A stretch of DNA of 64,000 nucleotides from Bacteroidota bacterium (GTDB lineage Bacteria; Bacteroidota; Bacteroidia; Palsa-948): contig JACQAL010000016.1 in assembly GCA_016195025.1 (NCBI GenBank), forward strand, positions 62,001 to 126,000, read 5' to 3'. The position numbers and the translations under genes are program-made. Shown piece by piece: positions 26,043 through 33,422 of this stretch (position 1 is the stretch's first letter; each line of letters opens with the position of its first letter). The notes under the pieces were generated by a model that was not told the DNA's origin, did not search any database, and saw only the letters and a program-made list of their open reading frames with translations.

Positions 26043-26837
26043 CTATAATAAGGAAGACATCTCCTTCTGCGTCTTCATTGCTTCTTCTCTTGCTTTGGTT
26101 GCAAAATTTTCTTTGTCGCTCGCGTAAATAATATTTCGGGAAGAGTTTACGAGAAGTCCGCATTGCTTGTTCATTCCGAATGTGGCAACCTCTTGTAAAC
26201 TTCCGCCCTGCGCGCCAACACCCGGCACCAATAAAAAATGTTCGGGGACAATTTTTCTTACATCAGCCAGCATTTCCGCTCGCGTTGCGCCAACTACATA
26301 CATCATGTTATGGGCATTTCCCCATTGTTGAGATTTTTTCAGAACGGTTTTGTATAAATTATTTTCAGTTTGAAAATCATTCGCTCCTTTATTAGAAGTA
26401 AGCGCAAGCAAAATCACCCACTTGCCTTCGTACTGCAAGAACGGAGTTACGGAATCTTCGCCCATATATGGAGCAACGGTGATAGAATCAAAATCCATAG
26501 AACCGAAAAATGCCTGCGCGTACATAGAGGAAGTATTGCCGATGTCACCGCGCTTGGCATCTGCAATCGTAAAAATATCTTTGAAGTTTTTTAAATAGTC
26601 AGCAGTTTTTTCCAGTGATTCCCATCCTGCGCTTCCGATAGATTCATAGAAGGCAATATTCGGTTTGTATGCCACGCATAAATCGTGAGTAGCGTCAATG
26701 ATTTGTTTGTTGAATTCAAAAATCGGGTCGGAAGATTTGTGAAGGTGCTTGGGAATTTTTTTCAGGTCGGTATCGAGCCCGATGCAGAGGAAAGATTTTT
26801 TGCTTTTTATGTTTTCGTAAAGTTGTTCTCGCGTCAC
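26043..26837 (-). CDS. pyrF: Orotidine 5'-phosphate decarboxylase
   Basis: 264 residues, the longer (type 2) OMP decarboxylase. The catalytic [15 protein letters not shown] motif (Asp93, Lys95, Asp98) and [10 protein letters not shown] at the N-terminus are diagnostic; TNKGANDFQ and VPGVGAQGG complete the barrel. It makes UMP in pyrimidine synthesis. Confidence 0.97.
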   Translation of the reverse strand: MTREQLYENIKSKKSFLCIGLDTDLKKIPKHLHKSSDPIFEFNKQIIDATHDLCVAYKPNIAFYESIGSAGWESLEKTADYLKNFKDIFTIADAKRGDIGNTSSMYAQAFFGSMDFDSITVAPYMGEDSVTPFLQYEGKWVILLALTSNKGANDFQTENNLYKTVLKKSQQWGNAHNMMYVVGATRAEMLADVRKIVPEHFLLVPGVGAQGGSLQEVATFGMNKQCGLLVNSSRNIIYASDKENFATKAREEAMKTQKEMSSLL

Positions 26838-26867
26838 TTTTTATCTGGCTCTCTATTATAGTAAAAC

Positions 26868-28460
26868 TTACCGCGGCAAAACCATAATCTTTCCGCTCGT
26901 GGAGGAGTTACCCGCCTTCACGGTATAGAAATAAACTCCTGCCGGAACTTTTGCGCCCGAAGAATTTCTTCCATCCCAGTTTAGGGTATATGCGCCTGCG
27001 GAATTAAATCCGGCAGAAAGATTTTTCACTTCGCTTCCGAAAACAGAATACACCGAAATGGAAGTTTCGGCCGGGTAGTTAAGTTCATAGCCAATCTTCA
27101 CAAAATCATTGAACGGATTCGGGTAAGCGAAGACGGAACTGAGCGAAGCCAAAATATTATTCACCGAACCCGGAGGATTCAAAAGCGAATCATTCGTGAA
27201 CAAACTTCCTATGTCAATATTCTCATCGCCCGTTTGATAAATCAAATACTGGAAGGAATCGAAAAGCATTTCATCGGTAGTGCTTGTGCCCGCCACAACA
27301 TTTTGCGGAGGGTTGTTCGGATTGTTCGGGTTTGCCGTAGTATTATCATACATGTGGCTGGAATGAATCGTATACCCTACAGGAAGTTTCACCAGGTTCT
27401 TGAAGGTGTAAAATCCCTGCCAGTTGAAATCCCAGTTGTTGATTCGAATCAGTGGAATGGTGTTGGTTCCGTTATCGGCATAATTCAGCATGGTTTTGCA
27501 AATGAGATGCGAGTGGGGAAAAGTTGCGTAAACAGAAAGCGGAACCGTCAAGCCACCACTGTTAGGATATTTTGCCGTATAAGACGGAGTGGTGTTGGCA
27601 AGAATAAACATGCTCCAGTTCTGCAGCAGAGTGGAAACATACATGGTGCGGATTCCGGTTGCGCTCAGCGGATAAAAGTACAAGCGGATTTGCGTGCTGT
27701 CTTGTTTTCCTCCGGAACCGGCAGGATAATGAATCTGCATTATTATTTTTGAACCGGCTTTTAATTTTATTCCTGCCTTTAATGGCGCTTGCCCGGGAAA
27801 AATGGTGGGGAAACTTCCGGGCGCATACACTCCCAAATCAAATTGCCCCGGCTCGGTGAAACATCCTCCGCTGAGGTCGCTGTTTACAGTTCCGGTAGTG
27901 TCCACTTTGATTACCACGTGATGAACAATGGGCGCGTTTCCCGGAATCACTTCGAAAGCGCGAATGATTCTGTCCTGCGCTAATCCGGTGGGAAGCGCAA
28001 AACAATTATACGCATCGGTGGAACCGGTGGCATTGCTGGTGAACGTGGGAATTTTCAGAATCAAATCGGGAGTGCCGTTCAATTTATATTTTGTATACGT
28101 GGGCGCAGGCGGGGCTTTGGTGGTGTCACCTTGCGAACATCCCTGGTTTATCCAGTTAATGATGGTGCTTTTTTCTGTACTCGTGATAATCCGCTCATGA
28201 AGAAAGCGCGTGTAATTTGTATCGGGCGACCAGGGCGGCATTTTTCCGCTGTTCAAATCGGCTTTAATCTGCGGGCACCAGGGAGAAGTTTCACTCCAGT
28301 TCATCATGGAAAAAGGCGCTCCGCCATTCTGGTGATGGCACGAGGTGCAGCGGCTGTAAAAAATTCCCGCCACGTCTTTGTATTCCAGAGTTTGCGCGAA
28401 CCCTTCGACTCCGCCCAGGGTGACAACTGCGATGAAAACAAAAGAGAAAAGTTTTTTCAT
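26868..28460 (-). CDS. Secreted haem-c / copper-monooxygenase-like protein with T9SS tail (paralog 1)
   Basis: 530 residues from MKKLFSFVFIAVVTLGGVEG. After the signal peptide comes a small cytochrome-c-like part with haem-binding CTSCHH (~35). The middle shows features of copper type II ascorbate-dependent monooxygenases: IVHHVVIKVDT, MQIHYPAGSGGKQDSTQIRL and FPHSHLICKTM. The C-terminus is a T9SS type A domain (YPNPFNDFVKIGYEL, PAGVYFYTVKAG). Probably extracellular oxidation, substrate unknown. A close tandem paralog follows upstream. The signal peptide includes the PERSRR-encoded VTLGGVEG. Confidence 0.82.
   Translation of the reverse strand: MKKLFSFVFIAVVTLGGVEGFAQTLEYKDVAGIFYSRCTSCHHQNGGAPFSMMNWSETSPWCPQIKADLNSGKMPPWSPDTNYTRFLHERIITSTEKSTIINWINQGCSQGDTTKAPPAPTYTKYKLNGTPDLILKIPTFTSNATGSTDAYNCFALPTGLAQDRIIRAFEVIPGNAPIVHHVVIKVDTTGTVNSDLSGGCFTEPGQFDLGVYAPGSFPTIFPGQAPLKAGIKLKAGSKIIMQIHYPAGSGGKQDSTQIRLYFYPLSATGIRTMYVSTLLQNWSMFILANTTPSYTAKYPNSGGLTVPLSVYATFPHSHLICKTMLNYADNGTNTIPLIRINNWDFNWQGFYTFKNLVKLPVGYTIHSSHMYDNTTANPNNPNNPPQNVVAGTSTTDEMLFDSFQYLIYQTGDENIDIGSLFTNDSLLNPPGSVNNILASLSSVFAYPNPFNDFVKIGYELNYPAETSISVYSVFGSEVKNLSAGFNSAGAYTLNWDGRNSSGAKVPAGVYFYTVKAGNSSTSGKIMVLPR
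28401..28425. repeat. PERSRR element, copy 3 (in a signal peptide)
   Basis: CCCTTCGACTCCGCCCAGGG. It encodes VTLGGVEG, and the following ACTGCGATGAA is shared with the paralog's copy. Confidence 0.8.
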
Positions 28461-28494
28461 AGTGATATATTTAAAACTCACCCCGACTTCGTCA

Positions 28495-28531
28495 CCCCTC
28501 TCTTTATAAAAGAGAGGGGTTGAGGGGAGAG
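28495..28531. repeat. GC-rich palindrome element between the two paralogs
   Basis: CCCCTCTCTTT-ATA-AAAGAGAGGGG (28495-28519, 11-bp arms) then TTGAGGGGAGAG. It has the same palindrome plus G-tract layout as other GC-rich elements and may double as a terminator for the gene ending at 28532. Confidence 0.75.
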
Positions 28532-30136
28532 TTATCTCGGCATTAAAACAATTTTTCCGCTGTTCTCCGATTTCCCCGCACGGATAACGTAAAAATAAAT
28601 TCCATCGGGAACTTTTACTCCTTCATCGTTCGTTCCGTTCCATTCCACATCATTGGCGCCTGCTTTCACATCTTTGCTAAGAAGAGTTTTTACTTTGCTT
28701 CCGAAAATAGTATAAACTTCCACCGTAACTCTGGAAGAGTTTCTCAACTGGTAGCCGATATGAATTTTATCGGCAAACGGATTCGGGTAAGCAAACGAAG
28801 TAAGGCCGGAAGCAAAATAAAATTCATTCACAGAGGTGGGAGGAGGATTCAGCAAGGAATCATTCGCCAGCAATCCGCCTATGTCAATATTTTCATCGCC
28901 ATTCTGGTAATACATCCACATGAATGCATCAAACAACATTTCATCTTTTGTGGTTTGCCCGGCAGTAACCAATTGCGGAGGGCTATTCGGATTGTTAGGG
29001 TTTGCCGTAGTGTTATCGTAAACGTGAGACGAACGCAACGTATATCCCACAGGAACTTTTACCAAATACTTATAAGTATAATATCCCTGCCATTTGAAAT
29101 CCCATTTGTTTTCGCGAATGAGCGGAATTGTATTTGTTCCGTTGTCGGCATAATTCACCAAACTGGTGCACACTTCGTGGCAATGCGGAAAAGCAGAATA
29201 CAACGAAAGCGCAGCCGTCAAGCCACCGCTCGAAGGATATTTTGCAGTGAATGTCTGCGTGGTGTTGGCAGGAATAAACAGCGACCAGTTCTGCAAAAAT
29301 ACCGTGCTGTAAGTTTCGCGGATGCCGGTGGTGCTAGTGGGATAAAAGTATAAACGTATTTGCGTGCTGTCTTGTTTTCCTCCGCTGCCCACCGGGTAAT
29401 GAATTTGCAGCACAAGTTTAGAGCCCGCCTTTATGCGCATTCCCATTTTCAGCGGAGCAACTCCGGGAAAAACAGTGGGTCCTGCACCGGGAGCATATCC
29501 TCCTATTCCAAATTGTCCCGGCTGATTATAGCAAGTGCCGGAAGTGTTATCGGTAACCGTTCCGGTTGTATCCACCGAAACCACCACGTGGTGCACAATG
29601 GCCGGGTTTCCCGGAATAATTTCAAACGCGCGCAAATACCTGTCTTGCGTCAAACCGGTGGCAAGCGCAAAACAATCATACGCATCGGCAGAACTGGCAT
29701 TGCTGGTGAAGGTGGGAATCTTCAGTATCAAACTCGGAGTTCCGTAAAGTTGGATTTTTGTATACACAGGCGCAGCAGGCGCTTTGGTAGTATCTCCTCC
29801 CTGGCATCCATCGGTTATCCATTGAAGAATGGTTGCCTTTTCAGAAGTGGTGATAATGCGCTCGTGAAGAAAGCGCGTGTACGTTGTGTCGGGCGGCCAC
29901 ACCGGCATTTTGCCGCTGTTCAAATCGGCTTTAATCTGCGGGCACCAAGGAGAGGTCTCCGAATAATCCATCATGGAGAAAGGCGCGCCTCCACCATTGT
30001 GGTGGCACACGGTGCAGCGGTTGTAAAAAATTCCGGCAACGTCTTTATAAACTAATTGTGCGCTGGCAGTGAAAGTCCCTTCGACTCCGCTCAGGGTGAC
30101 AACTGCGATGAATAAGAGGGGGTAAAGTTTTTTCAT
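28532..30136 (-). CDS. Secreted haem-c / copper-monooxygenase-like protein with T9SS tail (paralog 2)
   Basis: 534 residues, co-linear with the neighbour at 26868: haem motif CTVCHH, then IVHHVVVSVDT, LQIHYPVGSGGKQDSTQIRL, FPHCHEVCTSLVNYADNG, and a T9SS tail (YPNPFADKIHIGYQL, VPDGIYFYVIRAG). Clear tandem duplication. The signal peptide MKKLYPLLFIAVVTLSGVEG carries the same repeat element. A promoter with TTG-N19-TAACTTTG lies upstream, so both genes may form one unit. Confidence 0.82.
   Translation of the reverse strand: MKKLYPLLFIAVVTLSGVEGTFTASAQLVYKDVAGIFYNRCTVCHHNGGGAPFSMMDYSETSPWCPQIKADLNSGKMPVWPPDTTYTRFLHERIITTSEKATILQWITDGCQGGDTTKAPAAPVYTKIQLYGTPSLILKIPTFTSNASSADAYDCFALATGLTQDRYLRAFEIIPGNPAIVHHVVVSVDTTGTVTDNTSGTCYNQPGQFGIGGYAPGAGPTVFPGVAPLKMGMRIKAGSKLVLQIHYPVGSGGKQDSTQIRLYFYPTSTTGIRETYSTVFLQNWSLFIPANTTQTFTAKYPSSGGLTAALSLYSAFPHCHEVCTSLVNYADNGTNTIPLIRENKWDFKWQGYYTYKYLVKVPVGYTLRSSHVYDNTTANPNNPNSPPQLVTAGQTTKDEMLFDAFMWMYYQNGDENIDIGGLLANDSLLNPPPTSVNEFYFASGLTSFAYPNPFADKIHIGYQLRNSSRVTVEVYTIFGSKVKTLLSKDVKAGANDVEWNGTNDEGVKVPDGIYFYVIRAGKSENSGKIVLMPR
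30077..30100. repeat. PERSRR element, copy 4 (in a signal peptide)
   Basis: CCCTTCGACTCCGCTCAGGG followed by TGAC. It encodes VTLSGVEG of paralog 2. Confidence 0.8.
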
Positions 30137-30176
30137 GAAATAAATTTAGGTTGTGGTAAGACGAATTTAATGCGTT

Positions 30177-30207
30177 CAAAGTTACAAAAATATTATTCAG
30201 AAACAAT
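30177..30207 (-). promoter_or_regulatory. Promoter of the haem/copper gene pair
   Basis: The minus strand shows a TTG, exactly 19 bases, then TAACTTTG. This is the full Bacteroidetes -33/-7 arrangement; the ATG is 40 nt downstream. Confidence 0.6.
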
Positions 30208-30272
30208 TTCGTTTTTTCCCCAAAAATTATGTCTCTATCGAAGTTCATTTTTATATTCGCAGCGGAAATTTT

Positions 30273-30692
30273 ATGCCCGCTATTTTAATTCGTTCCGCTG
30301 CCGAAAAAGAGTTGCCTGTGATTGAGCGGCTTGCCAGAAGTTTTGATTTGGATTGGGAAAACGTTTCGTGGAAACAATTTCTGGTTGCGATGAAAGGCAA
30401 CCGCATTATTGGCTTTGGCAGGTTGCGCTCGTATGAAAAATTTTCGGAAGTGGCAACCGTGGGAGTTATTCCGGAGGAAAGGAACAAAGGCATAGGAAGT
30501 TCCATTGTGAAAGAACTTCTTCGTCTTGAACCAAAAGAAATTTTCGTAACGTGCGTGATTCCGCATTTCTTCGAACGGCTGGGTTTTACACCGGTGAAAC
30601 AATATCCGCCCGTGCTTCAAAAAAAAGTTGACTTTTGCAAATGCTATAATTTTTCGGAAGAAGAAATTTTTGTTATGCGAAAGATAAAATAA
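30273..30692 (+). CDS. GNAT-family N-acetyltransferase
   Basis: 139 residues. The acetyl-CoA binding motif A is seen as VGVIPEERNKGIGSSIVKEL (~68-87), with an N-terminal MPAILIRSAAEKELPVIERL. The substrate is unknown. The stop TAA overlaps the ATG of the next gene by one base, so the two are coupled. Confidence 0.88.
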   Translation: MPAILIRSAAEKELPVIERLARSFDLDWENVSWKQFLVAMKGNRIIGFGRLRSYEKFSEVATVGVIPEERNKGIGSSIVKELLRLEPKEIFVTCVIPHFFERLGFTPVKQYPPVLQKKVDFCKCYNFSEEEIFVMRKIK

Positions 30693-32785
30693 TGGCAAAG
30701 CAGAAACCTAAAAATATTTCCCAGCAGAAAAAACAAGCGCAGCCGTTTGCTCCTGCGCTTGCGTCCGTTCAGCCGCTTTCTCCGCTGAAGACCTTTTTTC
30801 ACCAGTCGGTTTTCATTGTGCTGGTGGGTTTTGCCATTTACTGGAATTCCTTCAACAATAAATACGCGCTTGATGACGACATTGTGATGCGCCTGAATGA
30901 ATATGTGCAGCAGGGATTTTCGGGCATCGGAAAAATAATGAGCACCGATTCGTACGATAGTTTTTTCCGCTCCATGGGTTCGGCAGGCGAACTGCAGGGA
31001 GGAAGATACCGCCCGCTCTCCATTGTTACGTTTGCCATTGAACAGCAACTGTTCGGTGACTGCTACGGAAACCGCTATACCGAAGCGAGCGATTCGCTGC
31101 GCGCGCTTCAGCAAAATCCCAGCCCGGCAACCGTGGGAATCATCAACCGCCTCATAGGAGAAAAGGCGCAGATAGAAAATAAAATCGGGCAGGCGCACGA
31201 AGCCATTGCCAAGCCCCGCCATATCACGAGCGTGGTACTGTATATTTTTTCGGTGGTGCTTTTGCTCTGGCTGCTGCGCGATTATATTTTCAAATATGCC
31301 AACCTGAAATTCATTCACCCGCACGATTTGGCTTTTCTCACGTCCATAATTTTTCTTGTGCATCCCATTCACACCGAAGTGGTATCGAACGTAAAAAGCC
31401 GCGATGAAATTCTTTCGTTCCTTTTTATTGTGCTCGCTTTTATTTTTGTTTTCAAAAACGAAGAGAAAAAAGAAACCAAAACGCTCGCGCTCGGAATGCT
31501 TTTTTATTTTCTTGCACTGCTTTCAAAAGAATGGGCAATTACGCTGGTGGCGCTGATTCCGCTGGCACTTTATATTTTCAGAAAGCAAACCCTCTGGCAA
31601 ACCATAAAAACTTCTCTTCCTTATTTTGCGGTGGCGGCATTTTACATGATTCTCCGCTATAAATTTGTGGGCGCAGGCAGGCAGGGAGAAATCACCGAAG
31701 TGCTGAACAATCCGTATGTGTATGCAAACCCCACTCAGAAACTCGCCACTGAAATTTTTGTTCTCGTAAAATATCTGCGCCTGCTGATTTTTCCACATCC
31801 GCTCTCTGCCGATTATTCGTGGAAGACAATTCCCTACAATACTTTTGGCGATGGGCTGGTGTGGCTTTCCATTTTCGTTCACACAGGAATTGTTTTTTAC
31901 CTGTTAAAGTTTATTAAAGAAAAACACTGGCTCGGCTTTGCCATTGCGTTTTATCTCTTTCATCTTTTTCTTGTTTCCAATCTTGCCATGCCCATTGGCG
32001 CCACCATGGGCGAGCGGCTGATTTACCATTCATCGCTCGGCTTTGCAATGGCGGCAGCATTTTTTCTGCTATGGCTTCTTGAAAAAATGAAACTCACATT
32101 CACCATAAAGCCCTGGGCATATATTGCGCTGGTGATTTTGCTGGTGATTCCCATGGGATTCAAAACCATTGAGCGCAACCCGAACTGGGAAACCGACAAC
32201 ATTCTTTTCACGCACGATGCATGGGTGGTGCCCAACAGCGTGCTGGCAAACGGCAACGCGGGCAAAGCATTTATTGAAGGCGCGCAGAAAGACAGCACGC
32301 ACCGCCTTGCCATGCTCGACTCGGCAATTTATCATCTTGACAAAGCCGTTACGCTTCATCCTAAATATGTGAACGGATATCTGAATCTCGGGCTCGCCTG
32401 GTTTCAGAAAAAAGATTTGGACAAAGCCGAATATTACTGGAACATGGCGCGCAGGTATTTTCCAACGCATCCGTTCTTCCGCCAATCCTACGACCCTGCG
32501 CTGGTGGGCGCATTCATTGAGCGCGCAAAACAGGAAGGAAGAAAAGGAAATCTTCCGCTGGCAATTCAGTTCATTGCGCGCGCGCTGAAGTACGATAGTT
32601 TGAATGCCGAAACCTGGTACCACTATGGCGGAGCGAATTTTCAAATCGGAAACCTGAACGAAGCGTACCGCGGATTTACCAAATCGCTTCAACTGAATCC
32701 CAACAACACGGAAGCGCGCAGCGGCTTTGAAGCGCTGAAGGCGAGAATGCAGCAGATGCAGCAGCCGGTGAATGGTAAACAGTAA
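30692..32785 (+). CDS. GT-C type membrane protein with TPR repeats (TMTC-like)
   Basis: 697 residues. About ten transmembrane helices (from FFHQSVFIVLVGFAIYWNSF) follow a basic N-terminus. HPIHTEVVSNVKSRDEILSF matches the conserved loop of eukaryotic TMTC and bacterial O-mannosyltransferase-like proteins, and YALDDDIVM resembles their first acidic loop. The C-terminal ~200 residues carry TPR units (HPKYVNGYLNLGLAWFQKKD; DSLNAETWYHYGGANFQIGN). Likely a lipid-linked-sugar-dependent glycosyltransferase; acceptor unknown. Coupled to the GNAT gene upstream. Confidence 0.78.
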   Translation: MAKQKPKNISQQKKQAQPFAPALASVQPLSPLKTFFHQSVFIVLVGFAIYWNSFNNKYALDDDIVMRLNEYVQQGFSGIGKIMSTDSYDSFFRSMGSAGELQGGRYRPLSIVTFAIEQQLFGDCYGNRYTEASDSLRALQQNPSPATVGIINRLIGEKAQIENKIGQAHEAIAKPRHITSVVLYIFSVVLLLWLLRDYIFKYANLKFIHPHDLAFLTSIIFLVHPIHTEVVSNVKSRDEILSFLFIVLAFIFVFKNEEKKETKTLALGMLFYFLALLSKEWAITLVALIPLALYIFRKQTLWQTIKTSLPYFAVAAFYMILRYKFVGAGRQGEITEVLNNPYVYANPTQKLATEIFVLVKYLRLLIFPHPLSADYSWKTIPYNTFGDGLVWLSIFVHTGIVFYLLKFIKEKHWLGFAIAFYLFHLFLVSNLAMPIGATMGERLIYHSSLGFAMAAAFFLLWLLEKMKLTFTIKPWAYIALVILLVIPMGFKTIERNPNWETDNILFTHDAWVVPNSVLANGNAGKAFIEGAQKDSTHRLAMLDSAIYHLDKAVTLHPKYVNGYLNLGLAWFQKKDLDKAEYYWNMARRYFPTHPFFRQSYDPALVGAFIERAKQEGRKGNLPLAIQFIARALKYDSLNAETWYHYGGANFQIGNLNEAYRGFTKSLQLNPNNTEARSGFEALKARMQQMQQPVNGKQ

Positions 32786-32855
32786 GCAGCCGCGCGGTTA
32801 AAAACTTTTTTTTGCAAACTTTATTTTCTTTTCTATAATTGCAAAAACATTTTTT

Positions 32856-33311
32856 ATGACTAAATTTTTTATTTCCCTGCTGATGATGAGCGCGCTTGTC
32901 ATGCTGAGTAGAGTCGAAGCATCTGCGCAGGCGCCAAAGAAAATGCCGCTTGACGGGCAAAAATTCATTGCCGAAATCAAAGAAGAGGGAAAGAAAAAAC
33001 CCTGGGAGCCCGATGAAGTGGCGTTCAACTCCGGCAAATTCAAATGCCCCATTTTTGCCGACCAGGGCTGGGGATTTGAAAAAGCAGGCAAGTACCAGAT
33101 CCTGCACGACTCCACCACTGCCGATGGGCAGAAAGTTTATTCCTGGATGGGCGATCTGGTGAACGAGCAGAACGAAAAACTCTCCTGGAGCGGAACCATT
33201 ATGGGCGATGCCATTGAAGGCAACATTGAACTGATTAACAAAAAAGGAAAAACCGAAAAGAATTTTGCTTTCACCGGCAAACTGAAAAAGAAACCGGGGC
33301 AGAAGCCGTGA
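32856..33311 (+). CDS. Small secreted protein of unknown function
   Basis: 151 residues; signal peptide MTKFFISLLMMSALVMLSRV..ASAQ. The body (PLDGQKFIAEIKEEGKKKPW, IMGDAIEGNIELINKKGKTE) is Lys-rich and beta-prone; GKFKCPIFADQGWGFEKAGKY has one Cys. No family recognised. The signal peptide contains the PERSRR-encoded VMLSRVEAS, here in the opposite element orientation relative to the window. Confidence 0.7.
   Translation: MTKFFISLLMMSALVMLSRVEASAQAPKKMPLDGQKFIAEIKEEGKKKPWEPDEVAFNSGKFKCPIFADQGWGFEKAGKYQILHDSTTADGQKVYSWMGDLVNEQNEKLSWSGTIMGDAIEGNIELINKKGKTEKNFAFTGKLKKKPGQKP
32898..32924. repeat. PERSRR element, copy 5 (in a signal peptide)
   Basis: GTCATGCTGAGTAGAGTCGA then AGCATCT. It encodes VMLSRVEAS at the cleavage region of the preceding gene's signal peptide. 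Confidence 0.8.
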
Positions 33312-33322
33312 GCGTGTTACCG

Positions 33323-33358
33323 CTCCGATGTAATACGGAGTCCGTCATTCTGCGGACT
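33323..33358. repeat. Two adjoining palindromes
   Basis: CTCCG...CGGAG (33323-33340) and AGTCCG...CGGACT (33339-33358). The second reads into the T9SS scrap and accounts for its extra C-terminal SAE. REP-like, function unknown. Confidence 0.5.
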
Positions 33359-33422
33359 GCACAATAATTTTCCTTGTAATAATTCCCTCTGCGGTTTTTC
33401 CGCTAACGGCTACAAAATAACT
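33345..33422 (-). pseudogene. Orphan T9SS sorting-domain tail fused in frame after a stop
   Basis: The minus strand reads SYFVAVSGKTAEGIITRKII then VQSAE and stop. It begins directly after, and in the same frame as, the stop codon of the GT-C gene (33423-33425). It lacks the front half of a sorting domain. It marks a recombination scar where an unrelated gene replaced the body of a T9SS protein. Confidence 0.75.

Noticed and set aside
30045-30248. Minus-strand ORF containing CHPERSRRDF
   Set aside because: Also an off-frame reading of the same element over a signal peptide and promoter.
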